A stretch of 64,000 nucleotides of DNA from Tethya wilhelma (GCA_964030475.1 CAXIPT010000007.1:5597792-5661791); one strand, 5' to 3'; counted from the stretch's first letter, positions 11,430 through 23,127 are shown. The notes: generated by a model from the letters alone, not told the origin. Made by a program: numbers and translations.

Positions 11430-12656
11430 TTTGAAATGTTTTGNTAGCTTCAGTGCTTCTCTCTTCAGTTCAGCTGCAAATGTCAGCAATAGCTTTACAT
11501 GCACTCGCAGGCTAGCTCTCCACTTGAAATGCAATATGGTAACTCTGTGCTTTATATCGATATCACTGCTGCTGTGGCTCTATTATTATATGCTGCTTAC
11601 AGTGTTTCAACAGGCTCGGATTGGAATGTACGCAACCGTTGCTGTGAAGATATGTGTGTGTGTCTGCAGCAAGGCTTCTCTTGAAATTCTCCCACTGAGC
11701 TCTGATCAAAGGCTATCGCTAATCACATAGCATAGCAATTAACACTGTTGTGTGTATACAGTGTCATGCAAACAATATGACTATAAGCATTCACACAAAT
11801 AGCACAAGTCTAGATCTTGGAGACTATATAGCTGTAGGCTTGTAAGATTTCAGATCTGCAACAAGCACCAGCGCTTCCTATTTATATCCAAATCAGATAT
11901 TTTATAATCCTCCTACATGCAAGTTTTTGCCACTGAATCTTCACATGATTAGACTAAACATGCATGCACTTTAACCAACCACTTTTGTTTTATTTGCTAA
12001 CAGACAAAGCATTACACATAATACGCAGTCATAACTATTTCAATTTGAATCTTAGTTTGCAGATTGACTGATAAGATTTGCTGAAACAAAATGATTTGGG
12101 GATACATATACAATGTCATTGAATGGTTGTCAAAAGATTGGTTAATATGATAACATGATACAATGATAGTGGTGAATACATTGGTAGCTTTTAGTTTCTA
12201 TACAGTAAATTTTATGTCTGGAAGTTGACTAGAAAATTAGAAATAGACTAAAATGGATCAGAGAATAATACATACAATCCCAGACAGGCAGACGTCAAAT
12301 TACGTAATGTCTGAGATACAAATAACTGCGGTTAAGATGAGGTAATTTGATTAGAGAAAATTTTCAGAATCTGATTCATTGCAGTCTCTTAGACAAAGCC
12401 AACTTGAAATGTGGTTGTTCTACCACTGCATAAGGACAAGCAATAATTAAATTTTTATTAAAAAAAAATAGTATGTTGGAAGAATCCAAGAGTGGATGCA
12501 ACCATATATCCACTAGGCACCCATGCAACTATTATACGTAATTATACTCAAGATCAAAGTCTATAGACTATAATATTCCCTTCAACAATATTATATACCA
12601 AGCCTCAAACCTAAGTATTGAGTTATAACTTTGTTAAAAAACAAAAAAGTACACAA
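11430..12656. other. Spacer between the Ser-rich gene and the ANAPC7 3' end
   Basis: No exon supported. It may include 5' leader or a first exon of the Ser-rich gene (acceptor-like CAG near 11485 on the minus strand). Contains a single-N contig join at 11444. Confidence 0.45.
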
Positions 12657-12755
12657 TTAAAAAAACCATATCGACAGACACTGCCTCACAGATCGTGTTA
12701 CCTGATATCCTTGGCCCACAAGGTCCATCATCTGAACACTGTCATCACTGTCCAC
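12657..12755 (-). CDS. ANAPC7: Possible terminal coding exon of ANAPC7
   Basis: After a TATAG acceptor the minus strand reads VDSDDSVQMMDLVGQGYQ, open until TAA at 12659-12657, with an alternative donor (CAG then GTAACA) at 12702. Only this frame is open. The acidic run followed by a G-x-Q ending resembles the end of animal ANAPC7 (an acidic stretch, then a terminal segment ending in Gln). It lies downstream of the last clear TPR exon and across the 975-base gap. It could instead belong to another gene. Confidence 0.4.
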   Translation of the reverse strand: MDSDDSVQMMDLVGQGYQVTRSVRQCLSIWFF

Positions 12756-13748
12756 CTATAATAATGTAGATGCATCGTACATGGGTGTATAAAAAGAAAT
12801 ACTCTAATTCTTGTTGAATCCAACCAATTAGATTTCAATCACAACATTGTCAAGCCGTTTAAAAGATGAGAATCTGTCTCGCGTGAAATCAATTAGCAAT
12901 TGACTGCAAGCATGCGTGTGTATATTGTACATTTTTGCTGATATTGTGTATTAAACCACACAATGTAACATAGTCAATTGTTGAAGAGAAATATGATACG
13001 GACAACATTGTGATCTTAACTTGATTGCTGACAGTGTACTCCCTTTTTCACACGCAACACATGCAGACTACTATAGCCATGCATAAAGCAATCGCAAACG
13101 ACCCCATTAATACATGTGTGGACTATAATATGTTTAAAAGGATACATTAATACACAATGTATACATTAATTAATTGCAATAGCACACATACACCTGCAAA
13201 TATTTCGCCATGCAATGCATCCAGGCTTTCCCCACGTATGGAAAAAGACCCTAAATATTAAACAGGAAAAGTGGGGAAGGCCTTCATAGAGCATATACAT
13301 GGTTTATGGAAAAGTAATTGGTACATGCCTAGTTAATTTTATGGGGTGGAATCAAATCCTTCAATAAGTCACAGTCCCGTGGAAAAATGACCGCATAATA
13401 TTAGTGTGTGTGTGTGTGTGTGTGTGTGTGCCATTGCCCAGCAACTAAAGTTTTTATAAGCTAATTGCTGGGTTACTGGCTGGAGGCGACAATAGAGTAG
13501 CTATAAGGGGTCACAGGGGGTCAATTGCATGTGTGTGTGCTGTAAAAGTAAGTGGATATGGGTCAACAAATGTGAGGAGTGTGATGTGTGCTTGATTGTG
13601 GGGATTCTGTTGTGGATTGTTCTCAATTGAGAGGGAGGAAAATTATCGGCAATTGGATAAGAGCAAGAGGGTGTGACTTCTATCACAGAATATACATACC
13701 TCAGGCTAGAAATGTATACAATTAGATAATTGTGCAGACAATGAAGCA

Positions 13749-13797
<49 letters not shown>

Positions 13798-14772
13798 NNN
13801 NNNNNNNNNNNNNNNNNNNNNNNNNNNNNNNNNNNNNNNNNNNNNNNNNNNNNNNNNNNNNNNNNNNNNNNNNNNNNNNNNNNNNNNNNNNNNNNNNNNN
13901 NNNNNNNNNNNNNNNNNNNNNNNNNNNNNNNNNNNNNNNNNNNNNNNNNNNNNNNNNNNNNNNNNNNNNNNNNNNNNNNNNNNNNNNNNNNNNNNNNNNN
14001 NNNNNNNNNNNNNNNNNNNNNNNNNNNNNNNNNNNNNNNNNNNNNNNNNNNNNNNNNNNNNNNNNNNNNNNNNNNNNNNNNNNNNNNNNNNNNNNNNNNN
14101 NNNNNNNNNNNNNNNNNNNNNNNNNNNNNNNNNNNNNNNNNNNNNNNNNNNNNNNNNNNNNNNNNNNNNNNNNNNNNNNNNNNNNNNNNNNNNNNNNNNN
14201 NNNNNNNNNNNNNNNNNNNNNNNNNNNNNNNNNNNNNNNNNNNNNNNNNNNNNNNNNNNNNNNNNNNNNNNNNNNNNNNNNNNNNNNNNNNNNNNNNNNN
14301 NNNNNNNNNNNNNNNNNNNNNNNNNNNNNNNNNNNNNNNNNNNNNNNNNNNNNNNNNNNNNNNNNNNNNNNNNNNNNNNNNNNNNNNNNNNNNNNNNNNN
14401 NNNNNNNNNNNNNNNNNNNNNNNNNNNNNNNNNNNNNNNNNNNNNNNNNNNNNNNNNNNNNNNNNNNNNNNNNNNNNNNNNNNNNNNNNNNNNNNNNNNN
14501 NNNNNNNNNNNNNNNNNNNNNNNNNNNNNNNNNNNNNNNNNNNNNNNNNNNNNNNNNNNNNNNNNNNNNNNNNNNNNNNNNNNNNNNNNNNNNNNNNNNN
14601 NNNNNNNNNNNNNNNNNNNNNNNNNNNNNNNNNNNNNNNNNNNNNNNNNNNNNNNNNNNNNNNNNNNNNNNNNNNNNNNNNNNNNNNNNNNNNNNNNNNN
14701 NNNNNNNNNNNNNNNNNNNNNNNNNNNNNNNNNNNNNNNNNNNNNNNNNNNNNNNNNNNNNNNNNNNNNNNN
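13798..14772. other. Assembly gap, 975 undetermined bases
   Basis: A run of N flanked on both sides by (CA)n. About 100 residues of C-terminal TPR sequence of ANAPC7 are not found elsewhere in the window and are expected in or near this gap. Confidence 0.99.
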
Positions 14773-14824
<52 letters not shown>

Positions 14825-15533
14825 CAGTGCAGATGCAAGCAAAGCAGTTTTTTTTAATCTCCTAATAGAGCAAAGCAGTATTAAGTCTTATAGTTAGAAG
14901 AAGATGGACATAACTGATGGGATGTAGATATGCTGAGATTGGTCTAGAATAAGTTTGCACATGCATGAGCTTCATTCTAGCATCAATCTATGCACTGCAT
15001 GCATGGAAGAGCTACACATTATAGAGTTTTGCGAATGAAGCATGTGGCTAAAGTAATTTTATGCCAATAGTTTTGTTTTCTATAGCTATTGACATTTGCA
15101 TTCCTTTCAGTATATCATTATAATTGGTATCAGTAGAAGAATGCACTTCCTAGTCACCATGGATCTGTGGAAGTGTTATCGCAGGAATGGGAAGAGTCCA
15201 ACGTATTTGTTTCATCTTTGTATGTATGTATGTATGTATGTACACACCTTAAGTCGGGAGATGGCGTGGCTTTTATTTAATTCAATGCATGAATGAGCTA
15301 GTTGTTTATCTGAACTTTGTAGCTTTAGAGTTGCACATTATGAAACAAACAAACAAACATGTAAACATGTTTACTTCATTCTGTTTGTATAAAACCCCTT
15401 TTCCAAAGTTTCCATGGAGAAATCAATTAGGGGAAAAAACAATTAGACAAATATTGCATAATTCCCTCACTCATGCAGGCACGAGGTTAGAGTGTACAAC
15501 TGGCTTACATTTCTATGGCCCTTTCAGTGCTAC

Positions 15534-17864
15534 CTGGCACCAAATCTCCGAGATAAATGTCAACAAGAAGTAGCACGGCTTTGTCGAAGGTCTTATCAAG
15601 CTTGATAGCCTTCTCTAATACCTGTTTAGCCTGAACAGCAGGACATTGTAATATCGGATCATTGCACAGACTTCATCATGATGGATACCTTTGATAAGTT
15701 ATCCATGTTTTTCAAGCTTTGAGAAAGCGTCAATCCTTCAAGCTATATACAGTCATAGAGAGATAATGAAAGGGGGTTCCCCAATTAAAGTATAAACATG
15801 ACATAATAATGACATAATCCACAAACTGAAGAAACATACAGACTCACATAAAGTTGCTGCGGCAGTGTTAGGTGCTTGGAGGCAAACTTGGTCACATTGA
15901 GGATCTCCTTTTCCGTTCGTGTGATGAGGTAACAACGTACCAATGCTACACATAGGGGTGTGGTTTACGGAGAAAAACATATATCACTTGACATTAATGT
16001 CAAACCAACACTAAAAATAATAAAATTAAAAAAAACAAAACAAAAACAAAAAAAACGAAGAAAACAAACTTGGTGAAACAAATTGCTTTATTCAGATTGT
16101 TTGAAAATGACCTTATACTTGCAAGAATGCAAAGTCAAGTATCCACCTATCAACATCCAATTAGAATACTTTATCTGGAATGGTCTCCATGGAAACCCAC
16201 CAATTACCTGACCTACACTACTTGGTGTCGCTGCATGCACCGCCAGTCTATTGTGATACCCAAATATGGTCAACAGAGAGAGAGAGCTACATAGCGAAAG
16301 AAGCTACCTATTGCGTAGCAAGTGCATCGTAGTTGGTGTCAAAAAATTGATTAAATTTCACAAGATCTGCAACAGATTATACAATGGTATTATTATTTAA
16401 AAAACTATTGCCCAAAGTAGTTTCGTGATGTACATGTATGAGCATTGGAACCACAACACTAGCTAATATACATGCATCACATGACCAGAAGGATCAAGGG
16501 GTAGCATACAAACTGCATGAGCTTCACGGCTTCTCGTGTACTGCGTGCTCTCAAATCTCATGACCGAGTTGAGATCATGAATCAATCTAATGATTCATAC
16601 TTCCAAAGTTGCCAGTATACAGGTAACAGGAGGACATACAGTACATGCCCTCATGCAAATAACTTATAAAGAAGTGGTATTTAAAGTGCGAACTAAAAAC
16701 AACTGTCCACTTTAGGGAGACAACCTTTAAAAGACACACAAACTCAATTAACTTACTGTCACCTTTCTATACACTTTATACAGACACAGTTCTATAATTT
16801 ATAACCTGTTAAGAGAGACAGTGACTAGTATACACATTACAAAGCAGCCATCTTTGCTATAGCACCCGTACTAATATGGAATGTTTACATACATACATGC
16901 ACACACAGTTGAGTTATCGTTAATTTTATGCATGAGCTTTGTGCTGGAGAATCTGCACTAATTTGTTTACGTACTTCAAAGACAACAAGTTTAGGTCATC
17001 ACAAAATTAATTACTGTTTCCTTGTAACAGAAAATTAACCGCTAACTTGTATGTGAAGGAGAGTGAGGGGTGATTGTGTGAGGATGTGAGGGGTGATTGT
17101 GTGAGGATGTGAGGGGTGATTGTGTGAGGATGTGAGGGGTGATTGTACGAGGATGTGAGGGGTGATTGTGTGAGGATGTGAGGGGTGATTGTGTGAGGAT
17201 GTGAGGGGTGATTGTGTGAGGGTGTGTGTGTAAATAACATACTTTCATAAGCAGCAAAGAAGGAGGGGTCATGATGAATGGCCTCTGAGTATCTCTGAAT
17301 GGCACCAGGGAGATTGTTGTTGGCCATTGAAATTGATCCTACAGCAAAGAACATGATGTGTGTGTGTATGTGTGTGTGTGGACAGACAAACCTAGTAGAA
17401 ATAAGGCTTCAACATTTTTGGGATCCAAGGAGCGTGCCTGTGTGTGTATTTTTTTTGTTTGTGTGTGTGTGTATGTGTGAGAGTGAGAAAAAGAAAGTGA
17501 AATTGCATTCACATACATAAGCTCTACCTTCAATGCAAAGATCTTAGCGTTGTTTCGTGTCCCTGTGTCCATGGTTGTGTCTCGTACAAGATGCCACGCC
17601 TTTGCCACCCAGGCCTGAGGAAGGAAAGGACTAGCATACAGCAGGGATGTCGACAACCTAAGATGCCAGGGGACAGATGAAAGCAGAGAGAGAGAGAAAG
17701 AATGCTTAGCTTACTTTCCTAGCTTCTCTTTTGATGAGTTAAGGAGACGAGAATAAGTGTCCATGTGTTTCAAGTTGTAGGGATCTTGCACCTGGGCCTG
17801 CAAGCGGAATAATCATCAACCAACTTACATCATAATGGTGCAGTTTTAGAGTAGCATTTTGTGT

Positions 17865-17909
<45 letters not shown>

Positions 17910-20467
17910 TGAGTGTGTGTTATTGTACCTTGGCAAAGATTTCAAGAGCTCTGTCTTTCTTCCCAAGTCTCAACATGCTCATGGCTAGCTGACTGTTCAT
18001 TTCAGCACTCATGTTAAACCCCTGCATGTAACAAATGCAATACTGTTACAGTAAACAACAAGTGTAAGCATAATTTTGTGGAGAAGTGGTTACAATACAT
18101 CGTGGGAAGTTTTGACTGAAAATAGGCACCAGACTGCTCATTGTGAAAGTAAGAATACAAAAATGGTGAAAGTTCCCCCACAATACAGCTCAGTCTAGCA
18201 ACCTATGGACTCCAATATTGGTAGTACTGTTGTTCTAGTTTGATGATAGTCTATGGACTGGCCTAAAAAGGCTGTATGAAGCTGGGATATTTTGTGTCAC
18301 ACAAAAAATAGAAGTTTTTGAAATTTTATCCATTTTATTAAGTACAAGGTATCATATAACCTTTTGAAACGTCAATTATATAATAGCCATCAACGTATGC
18401 CTATTAATTATGGTAATATAACGATACTGTCTAGCCGAGACAATAACTGAAGACAACTAGTGACTTCTTTGAAAGCATTAGCTCTGACACCCTATACCCC
18501 TACAATCCTTAAACACATGTGACGACACAACACCTAATTACGATATTGTACCTATTGAGAAAAAGTCGCTACTTAATTAGAAGAAAACTGTAGCGTGTGC
18601 TTTCACCAATTATGACCAATTATGTGTGAACATGTGTAACCAATACAGGCGCATGTAATTATCGTCACTTGTACAGAATCAGCTGATCTGGACACGTAGT
18701 TTTACACAATAAATACACAATTTTTACGTTTTGTTACGTGACTGACCATTTTTGACAGCTGCCCAAACTTGACTACAGCACCTATACAATGTCATAATAC
18801 ACAATGTCACACATGCAGTAACAATCGTTTGTGACTTTATTCAGTATTGCGATACAATAGACACAAACTTGTGTGCAAGTTTGGAGAGAGAGGGAGAAAA
18901 AAAGGTCCTAAACTTTGAAAATCCAAAAATTATTCATTGCTAAATTGCCACTTTCATATTCATTCTCCCACATAACTACTCACATAAGACAGACAGACAG
19001 ACATTCTCTCTCTGTCTCTTCAGGGACTTGGACTACTAATTTCCCAATAGAGACAGACATAATTTTGGGACTATTGAAAATAAGTTGCACATAGAGTATG
19101 CCATGATAATTGTGCCCCCCCCCCTTTGCACACAAACACCACCTACCATTATGGTTGTTTCTGGTGACATTTGCCTGTGCTTCCAACCATTCTCTTAACC
19201 TATGGAGACACAACAGAAGCAGTTTGTCACTTCCAGTTATATACCTTATTTATTTAATAACAAAGGCAGTGTTTATAACTTTATTGACACTGTTACTTTA
19301 AACACACACACAAACACACCATACAACAGTGGTCAAGAAGCTGTAGGTGGAGCCAGGACCCTCCTTGCTGGCTGCAATGGCCGACACTTCAGACAGAGAC
19401 ACCCCGAGAGAGAAGAGGCCCAAGATGGCCTCTATAGCCAGGGGGCTCATGCTACAACCACAAACAGTAATGATGAAAGAACAGTGTGGTGTTACTAGCC
19501 TTGTTCCAGGCTTTCTCCAGTGGCATTTTTTTTTATATTTCGCGAGTTGCAAAGTTTATGGAGAAGGCCTGGGAAGGAGGCTATGGTATGAGGGACACAT
19601 ATATTCAACGTGTATTCTCAGGACAGTAGTACTGGGTACACAGGAATTGTGAACTTTTATGTCTTATGATTACATATAGAAGTACAGTTTATCGGTGTGT
19701 TTTTACTCTCCATTACTTGGTTATGGAACTGATTTTCTCTAATGTATACTGATGGGTATTAACAGTCAGGGGGGAATTTTTTGGGGGGAGGGGGGGATTT
19801 TCAGGGGAAGGTATATATTCTGTTGGTTTTCAAAGGCTTGTAACATAACACTAGTTTAAGGCTCGTATAATATTTTCATGAGATGTTTCTATCATGTGAC
19901 AACGATGATATGAAAGCGAAACCAATAGATCTTCTTTCACACTGAAATACAATACACACTCAATTCCATTGCCAAGCAACACAACGTACCTTAAGGCCTG
20001 CTTGTAGCATATCAGTGCACAGCGACTGCACAAGTATGGTTGCAGTTGTCATAGAGATAGGCGTCATCATAGAATATGGAAAGGATTGTCAAACAGATGA
20101 GCTAGATATTGTGGCTAAAGTCCATCTGGTTTGAGAATGCCGGTAGAAAAAATTGAATTACTTTCTAAATATCCAACCGATTTCAAAATTTCAAGCACCA
20201 TTGGAAAACGCTCGTTCTCCCTGTTCTTTTGATTGCTTTTCCAGCTTCCTATGCCTTACCAGTCAAAAGTTAGCTATTTTGTCCCATATGAAAAGTATTG
20301 CATGAATCTCATTATTTCACTTCAGCATTCTCAAATCAGATGGACTTTAGTGGTGCATGGTGTGTGCAGCTGCTCACTTGTCATTCTTGTGATGGTGGTA
20401 GAGTTTGCCCAAAGCCAAAGCCACTTTGGCATCTCTTTGTCTCAGAGGAATACTGGACAGCTGCATG

Positions 20468-20508
<41 letters not shown>

Positions 20509-20513
20509 NGAGG

Positions 20514-20570
<57 letters not shown>

Positions 20571-20732
20571 AGAAACAACATAATTACAAAATAAACGTAG
20601 AATTGATTTGAAAAAAATGCGTCTCTGATTCTATACCATTATGGTGACACTGCCATAGAGCTCCTGTTCAGAAAGACAGAGAAAATGTTGGAGAATCTTC
20701 ATCTCGTGGCTTGTTGATCCGTTTCCCGCCAT
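15534..20732 (-). CDS. ANAPC7: ANAPC7 (APC7), TPR subunit of the anaphase-promoting complex
   Basis: Fourteen exons join in phase: 20732-20637, 20460-20378, 20025-19990, 19451-19320, 19199-19147, 18781-18747, 18021-17929, 17797-17715, 17657-17528, 17437-17392, 17338-17243, 15945-15848, 15742-15689, 15630-15534 (377 residues). Diagnostic blocks: IPLRQRDAKVALALGKLYHH, SPLAIEAILGLFSLGV, DPYNLKHMDTYSRLL, SLDPKNVEALFLLG, AIQRYSEAIHHDPSFFAAYE and AKQVLEKAIKLDKTFDKAV, colinear with animal APC7 TPRs. Family knowledge: APC7 homodimerises and sits in the TPR arm of the APC/C ubiquitin ligase. Animal orthologues are about 565-600 residues. Roughly residues 33-138 of the usual N-terminal dimerisation region are absent between the first two exons, where an N at 20509 lies, and the C-terminal TPRs are lost in the 13.8-14.8 kb gap. 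The promoter has E2F-like sites. Confidence 0.93.
17063..17223. repeat. 23-bp minisatellite, about 7 copies
   Basis: Unit GTGAGGGGTGATTGTGTGAG plus GAT, repeated head to tail with one variant copy (GATTGTACGAG). It sits in the intron after the ANAPC7 exon 17338-17243. Confidence 0.95.
17868..17927. repeat. (GT)n microsatellite next to an ANAPC7 donor
   Basis: On the minus strand the intron after exon 18021-17929 begins GTACAATAACACACAC and runs into the CA repeat. Confidence 0.9.
19495..19584. repeat. Short foldback element, family C
   Basis: Left arm TAGCCTTGTTCCAGGC and right arm GCCTGGGAAGGAGGCTA form an inverted repeat with about 45 bp between them, in an ANAPC7 intron. Same arms as at 5494 and 62289. 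Confidence 0.75.
20470..20566. repeat. (GT)n(GA)n compound microsatellite with contig join at 20509
   Basis: On the ANAPC7 strand this is a CT then CA tract immediately before the acceptor at 20461. The N may hide N-terminal ANAPC7 exons. Confidence 0.9.
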
Positions 20733-21030
20733 TTTCTTTTTTGAAAAAGTACAACAACCAATGGGTTAAATATTAATTTCACGTGAGTTGATTAACAAAA
20801 GGCGGGAAATTCCATTGCGCATGCATGAGTGACATTGTACTGCCGGATAGAGTTTTTAATCATTATTCACGGTTCATCCTCAAAAATTTAATTACTTGTG
20901 CAAAGTTTACAAAACAAAGTTCAGAATTACTGCTCACTGATTAATATCCTCGCTGATCGCCTAAAGAACATCTAAATTTCTACTCTCTAATATTTTCTTG
21001 AGGAGGCCTCACCTTAGTACAATAGTCAGA
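20733..21030. promoter_or_regulatory. Divergent promoter ANAPC7 / LicD-like gene with E2F, CCAAT and NRF1-like sites
   Basis: The 298-bp spacer holds CCAAT at 20758-20762, CACGTG at 20780-20785, GGCGGGAAA at 20801-20809 and TGCGCATGC at 20816-20824. A second TTTCCCGCC (20722-20730) overlaps the ANAPC7 start codon. E2F and NRF1 sites are typical of TATA-less cell-cycle promoters in animals, which fits an APC/C subunit. Confidence 0.6.
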
Positions 21031-21747
21031 ATGACTCAAGCAGAGAAAGAGACTGTCTCTTATGACAGTTGGGGGCTAACAAATTCATCTACGATTGAAA
21101 CTTTCCGTGAGAGAACTCAGAAATGGAAACCTTCCCTTTTGAGATTGGCTCAACATATTCACGAAACTCTGAAGAAGCTACCCGAACCAAGTGACGGTCA
21201 GCCCAAAGCAGTGTGGTACATTAGTGATGGTACACTTCTAGGTGCATATCGAAATGGAAAAATGATCGAACACGATTATGACTTTGATTTTGGACTGTGC
21301 TTTGTTCGTGAAGATGGTACCGTAGCAAATCTCGAAGAATCCAAAGCTGGTCTAGAAAGAGTGGCTCAACATCTTCAGAACAATGTCAATAAGGAATATA
21401 CAATAGACCATCGTACAGACTACTCGTACAAGATTGAAGTGTACCAAGAATCATCTGGCATACACCACAGTGATAAAGGCGACTGGTACAATGTTCACTT
21501 GGACCTGCAAGTATGCTACTCTCCCGATGGAAAGAAATATCGATATGCCTACTTCCGTGATGACTGGAATGATGTAATGGTAGTGGATGCATTTAATGTG
21601 TTGCCATTGAGCGAAATAGAATTCGAATCTATGACATTTCCCTGTCCAAAAGATGTCAAAATATTCTTGACTGCAATTTATGGCTATCTCGGCTCTCCAG
21701 CCAAATACAATAAAGAAACAAAGAAGTATGAACCATTGGATGCATAG
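21031..21747 (+). CDS. LicD / fukutin-type nucleotidyltransferase-fold protein
   Basis: Single exon, 238 residues. The ATG at 21031 (MTQAEKETVSYDSWG) was taken because the frame opens only 33 bp earlier. Residues 60-90 carry the family signature: a strand, then DGTLLGAYRNGKMIEHD, then the acidic triplet YDFDFG (D84, D86). A second conserved block is YNVHLDLQV. Family knowledge: LicD-fold proteins include bacterial phosphocholine transferases and the animal fukutin/FKRP ribitol-phosphate transferases. This protein has no signal peptide or transmembrane anchor, unlike Golgi fukutin and FKRP, so it may act in the cytosol; the substrate cannot be read from sequence. It ends KKYEPLDA. It is divergent from ANAPC7 and tandem with TSEN2 198 bp downstream. 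Confidence 0.82.
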   Translation: MTQAEKETVSYDSWGLTNSSTIETFRERTQKWKPSLLRLAQHIHETLKKLPEPSDGQPKAVWYISDGTLLGAYRNGKMIEHDYDFDFGLCFVREDGTVANLEESKAGLERVAQHLQNNVNKEYTIDHRTDYSYKIEVYQESSGIHHSDKGDWYNVHLDLQVCYSPDGKKYRYAYFRDDWNDVMVVDAFNVLPLSEIEFESMTFPCPKDVKIFLTAIYGYLGSPAKYNKETKKYEPLDA

Positions 21748-21945
21748 AATGAATCATTGCATTCCTTTTAGCCCTTCTGAAGTGTTTATCATCTGTGTAC
21801 AATTGTAGCAATTATCTGCATAGTGATACATTCTTAATGCGCGCGCATGCATAGCGCTCCCATTTTACGTCATGGCTCTCTCCAAAGGGTTAAAATTTAA
21901 ACCACGTGGCTCCCATCCCGAACACTATATTATAAAAAAAAGATT
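21748..21945 (+). promoter_or_regulatory. TSEN2 upstream region
   Basis: Contains GCGCGCGCATGCATAGCGC near 21839-21857 (NRF1-like), CACGTG at 21903-21908, and a TATA-like TATATTATAAA at 21926-21936, which is too close to the ATG (21946) to act as a normal TATA box unless the message starts downstream. Confidence 0.4.
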
Positions 21946-23127
21946 ATGCTCAAAAGAAAACCAGGAGCCAGATCCGACGAGTCGTTACCATCTACTTTTT
22001 CCAGAGACAGACACTTAAAGTTGAACAAGTGCACTGGAGTGCTAAGAGGAGAGGGAGTATTTGTGACCAACAATGAAGATATTGATGCATTGATACATCT
22101 GGGTTGCTATGGCAAAGGTGTATTTTCTCGCGGTGCACCCTCTCATAATAAACTACCTCAACTATCAGAGCTCAAACTACGAAAGAAGAAATCTGTTCAT
22201 GCTGCCAAAAGTTCGGCAGCTTCAAGCGTAGAAGATGAAATAAAGTGCACCGATCCAGCTGTTCAAGAATGGATAGAAAGGCTAGAGCAGTATGAGAGAA
22301 CACAACACAGGCGGATAGAACTCCACAAGGAGTGGAGCATGGAGAAAGAGGGAGAGAGGAAGATTAGCACTGGCGACGAAGAAAAGTTAGAGAAATTCTC
22401 ACCCGACCAATCTACTCAGTCTCTCGTAATTGGTACCCAAGTTCAAGATCGCCCAAGTGTTGTTGAAGGTGTAGCTGCCAAGCCTGGTTTAACTTTGCTT
22501 CCTGAAAGACAAAGCATGACTGTCCAGGAACATTATCAATGCTTTGTAGACCGAATCAGAGCTCTTACTTGTGACGACCCTTACCCAATACCAGAACCAC
22601 TGCAACTGGGCAATGTGGAAGCACTGTATCTAGCATGTGAACTGGAGGTGCTGAGTATAACACAGCCCGATGGAACACCACTGAATTGCACCGAGCTATG
22701 GAGGCATTACATTTCTAAGAACATGTCTATTCTTGAAAAATACATTGCGTATCAGTACTACAAACGAAAAGGATGGGTCCCAAAGTCAGGTCTGAAATTC
22801 GGAGTGGATTTTCTCCTCTACAAAGAAGGGCCGGCATTTTATCACTCCAGTTATGCAGTCGTTGTCAAGCTAGTCAATCAAGTTGAACTTGTTTCGGATT
22901 CGGTCACTAAACCTCGTAAAACTGGTTTGACTTGGAAAGAAGTGATTGCATTGAACAGAGTGAGCGAATCAGTTGGAAAGGAACTCATTGTCTGTTATGT
23001 TGTAAGGCCACGGGATTTGTCCAAGAAAGAGGGTTGTGTTGAAGAGTTCAAGATTTGCATGGAGAAATATTTTGTGAAAGAAGTATTTGTAAGAAGATGG
23101 ATACCAGACAAAGAAAGAAATACATAG
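21946..23127 (+). CDS. TSEN2: TSEN2, catalytic subunit of tRNA-splicing endonuclease
   Basis: Single exon, 393 residues, starting MLKRKPGARSDESLP. The N-terminal part has a conserved GVLRGEGVFVTNNEDIDAL block; a Lys/Glu-rich linker covers about residues 80-190. The C-terminal endonuclease domain starts near residue 245, with YQYYKRKGWVPKSGLKFGVD then LLYKEGPAFYHSSYAVVV. The catalytic triad of the Sen2 family is present: Tyr292, His300 and Lys345 (in VGKELIVCYV). Family knowledge: with TSEN34, TSEN15 and TSEN54 it cuts pre-tRNA at the 5' splice site in the nucleus. Length is a little shorter than the human protein (465). It ends RRWIPDKERNT. No defect seen. Confidence 0.95.
   Translation: MLKRKPGARSDESLPSTFSRDRHLKLNKCTGVLRGEGVFVTNNEDIDALIHLGCYGKGVFSRGAPSHNKLPQLSELKLRKKKSVHAAKSSAASSVEDEIKCTDPAVQEWIERLEQYERTQHRRIELHKEWSMEKEGERKISTGDEEKLEKFSPDQSTQSLVIGTQVQDRPSVVEGVAAKPGLTLLPERQSMTVQEHYQCFVDRIRALTCDDPYPIPEPLQLGNVEALYLACELEVLSITQPDGTPLNCTELWRHYISKNMSILEKYIAYQYYKRKGWVPKSGLKFGVDFLLYKEGPAFYHSSYAVVVKLVNQVELVSDSVTKPRKTGLTWKEVIALNRVSESVGKELIVCYVVRPRDLSKKEGCVEEFKICMEKYFVKEVFVRRWIPDKERNT

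Noticed and set aside
13501..14865. Very long open frames on both strands
   Set aside because: They run through the 975-base N gap and CA repeats and have no real coding sequence.
16309..16365. Exon-like segment on the minus strand reading LVKFNQFFDTNYDALATQ
   Set aside because: With the phase needed by ANAPC7 it meets an in-frame TAG before the donor, and the exons on both sides already join in phase without it.
17063..17223. CRISPR-like array
   Set aside because: Units are contiguous without variable spacers, and the setting is an intron of an animal gene.
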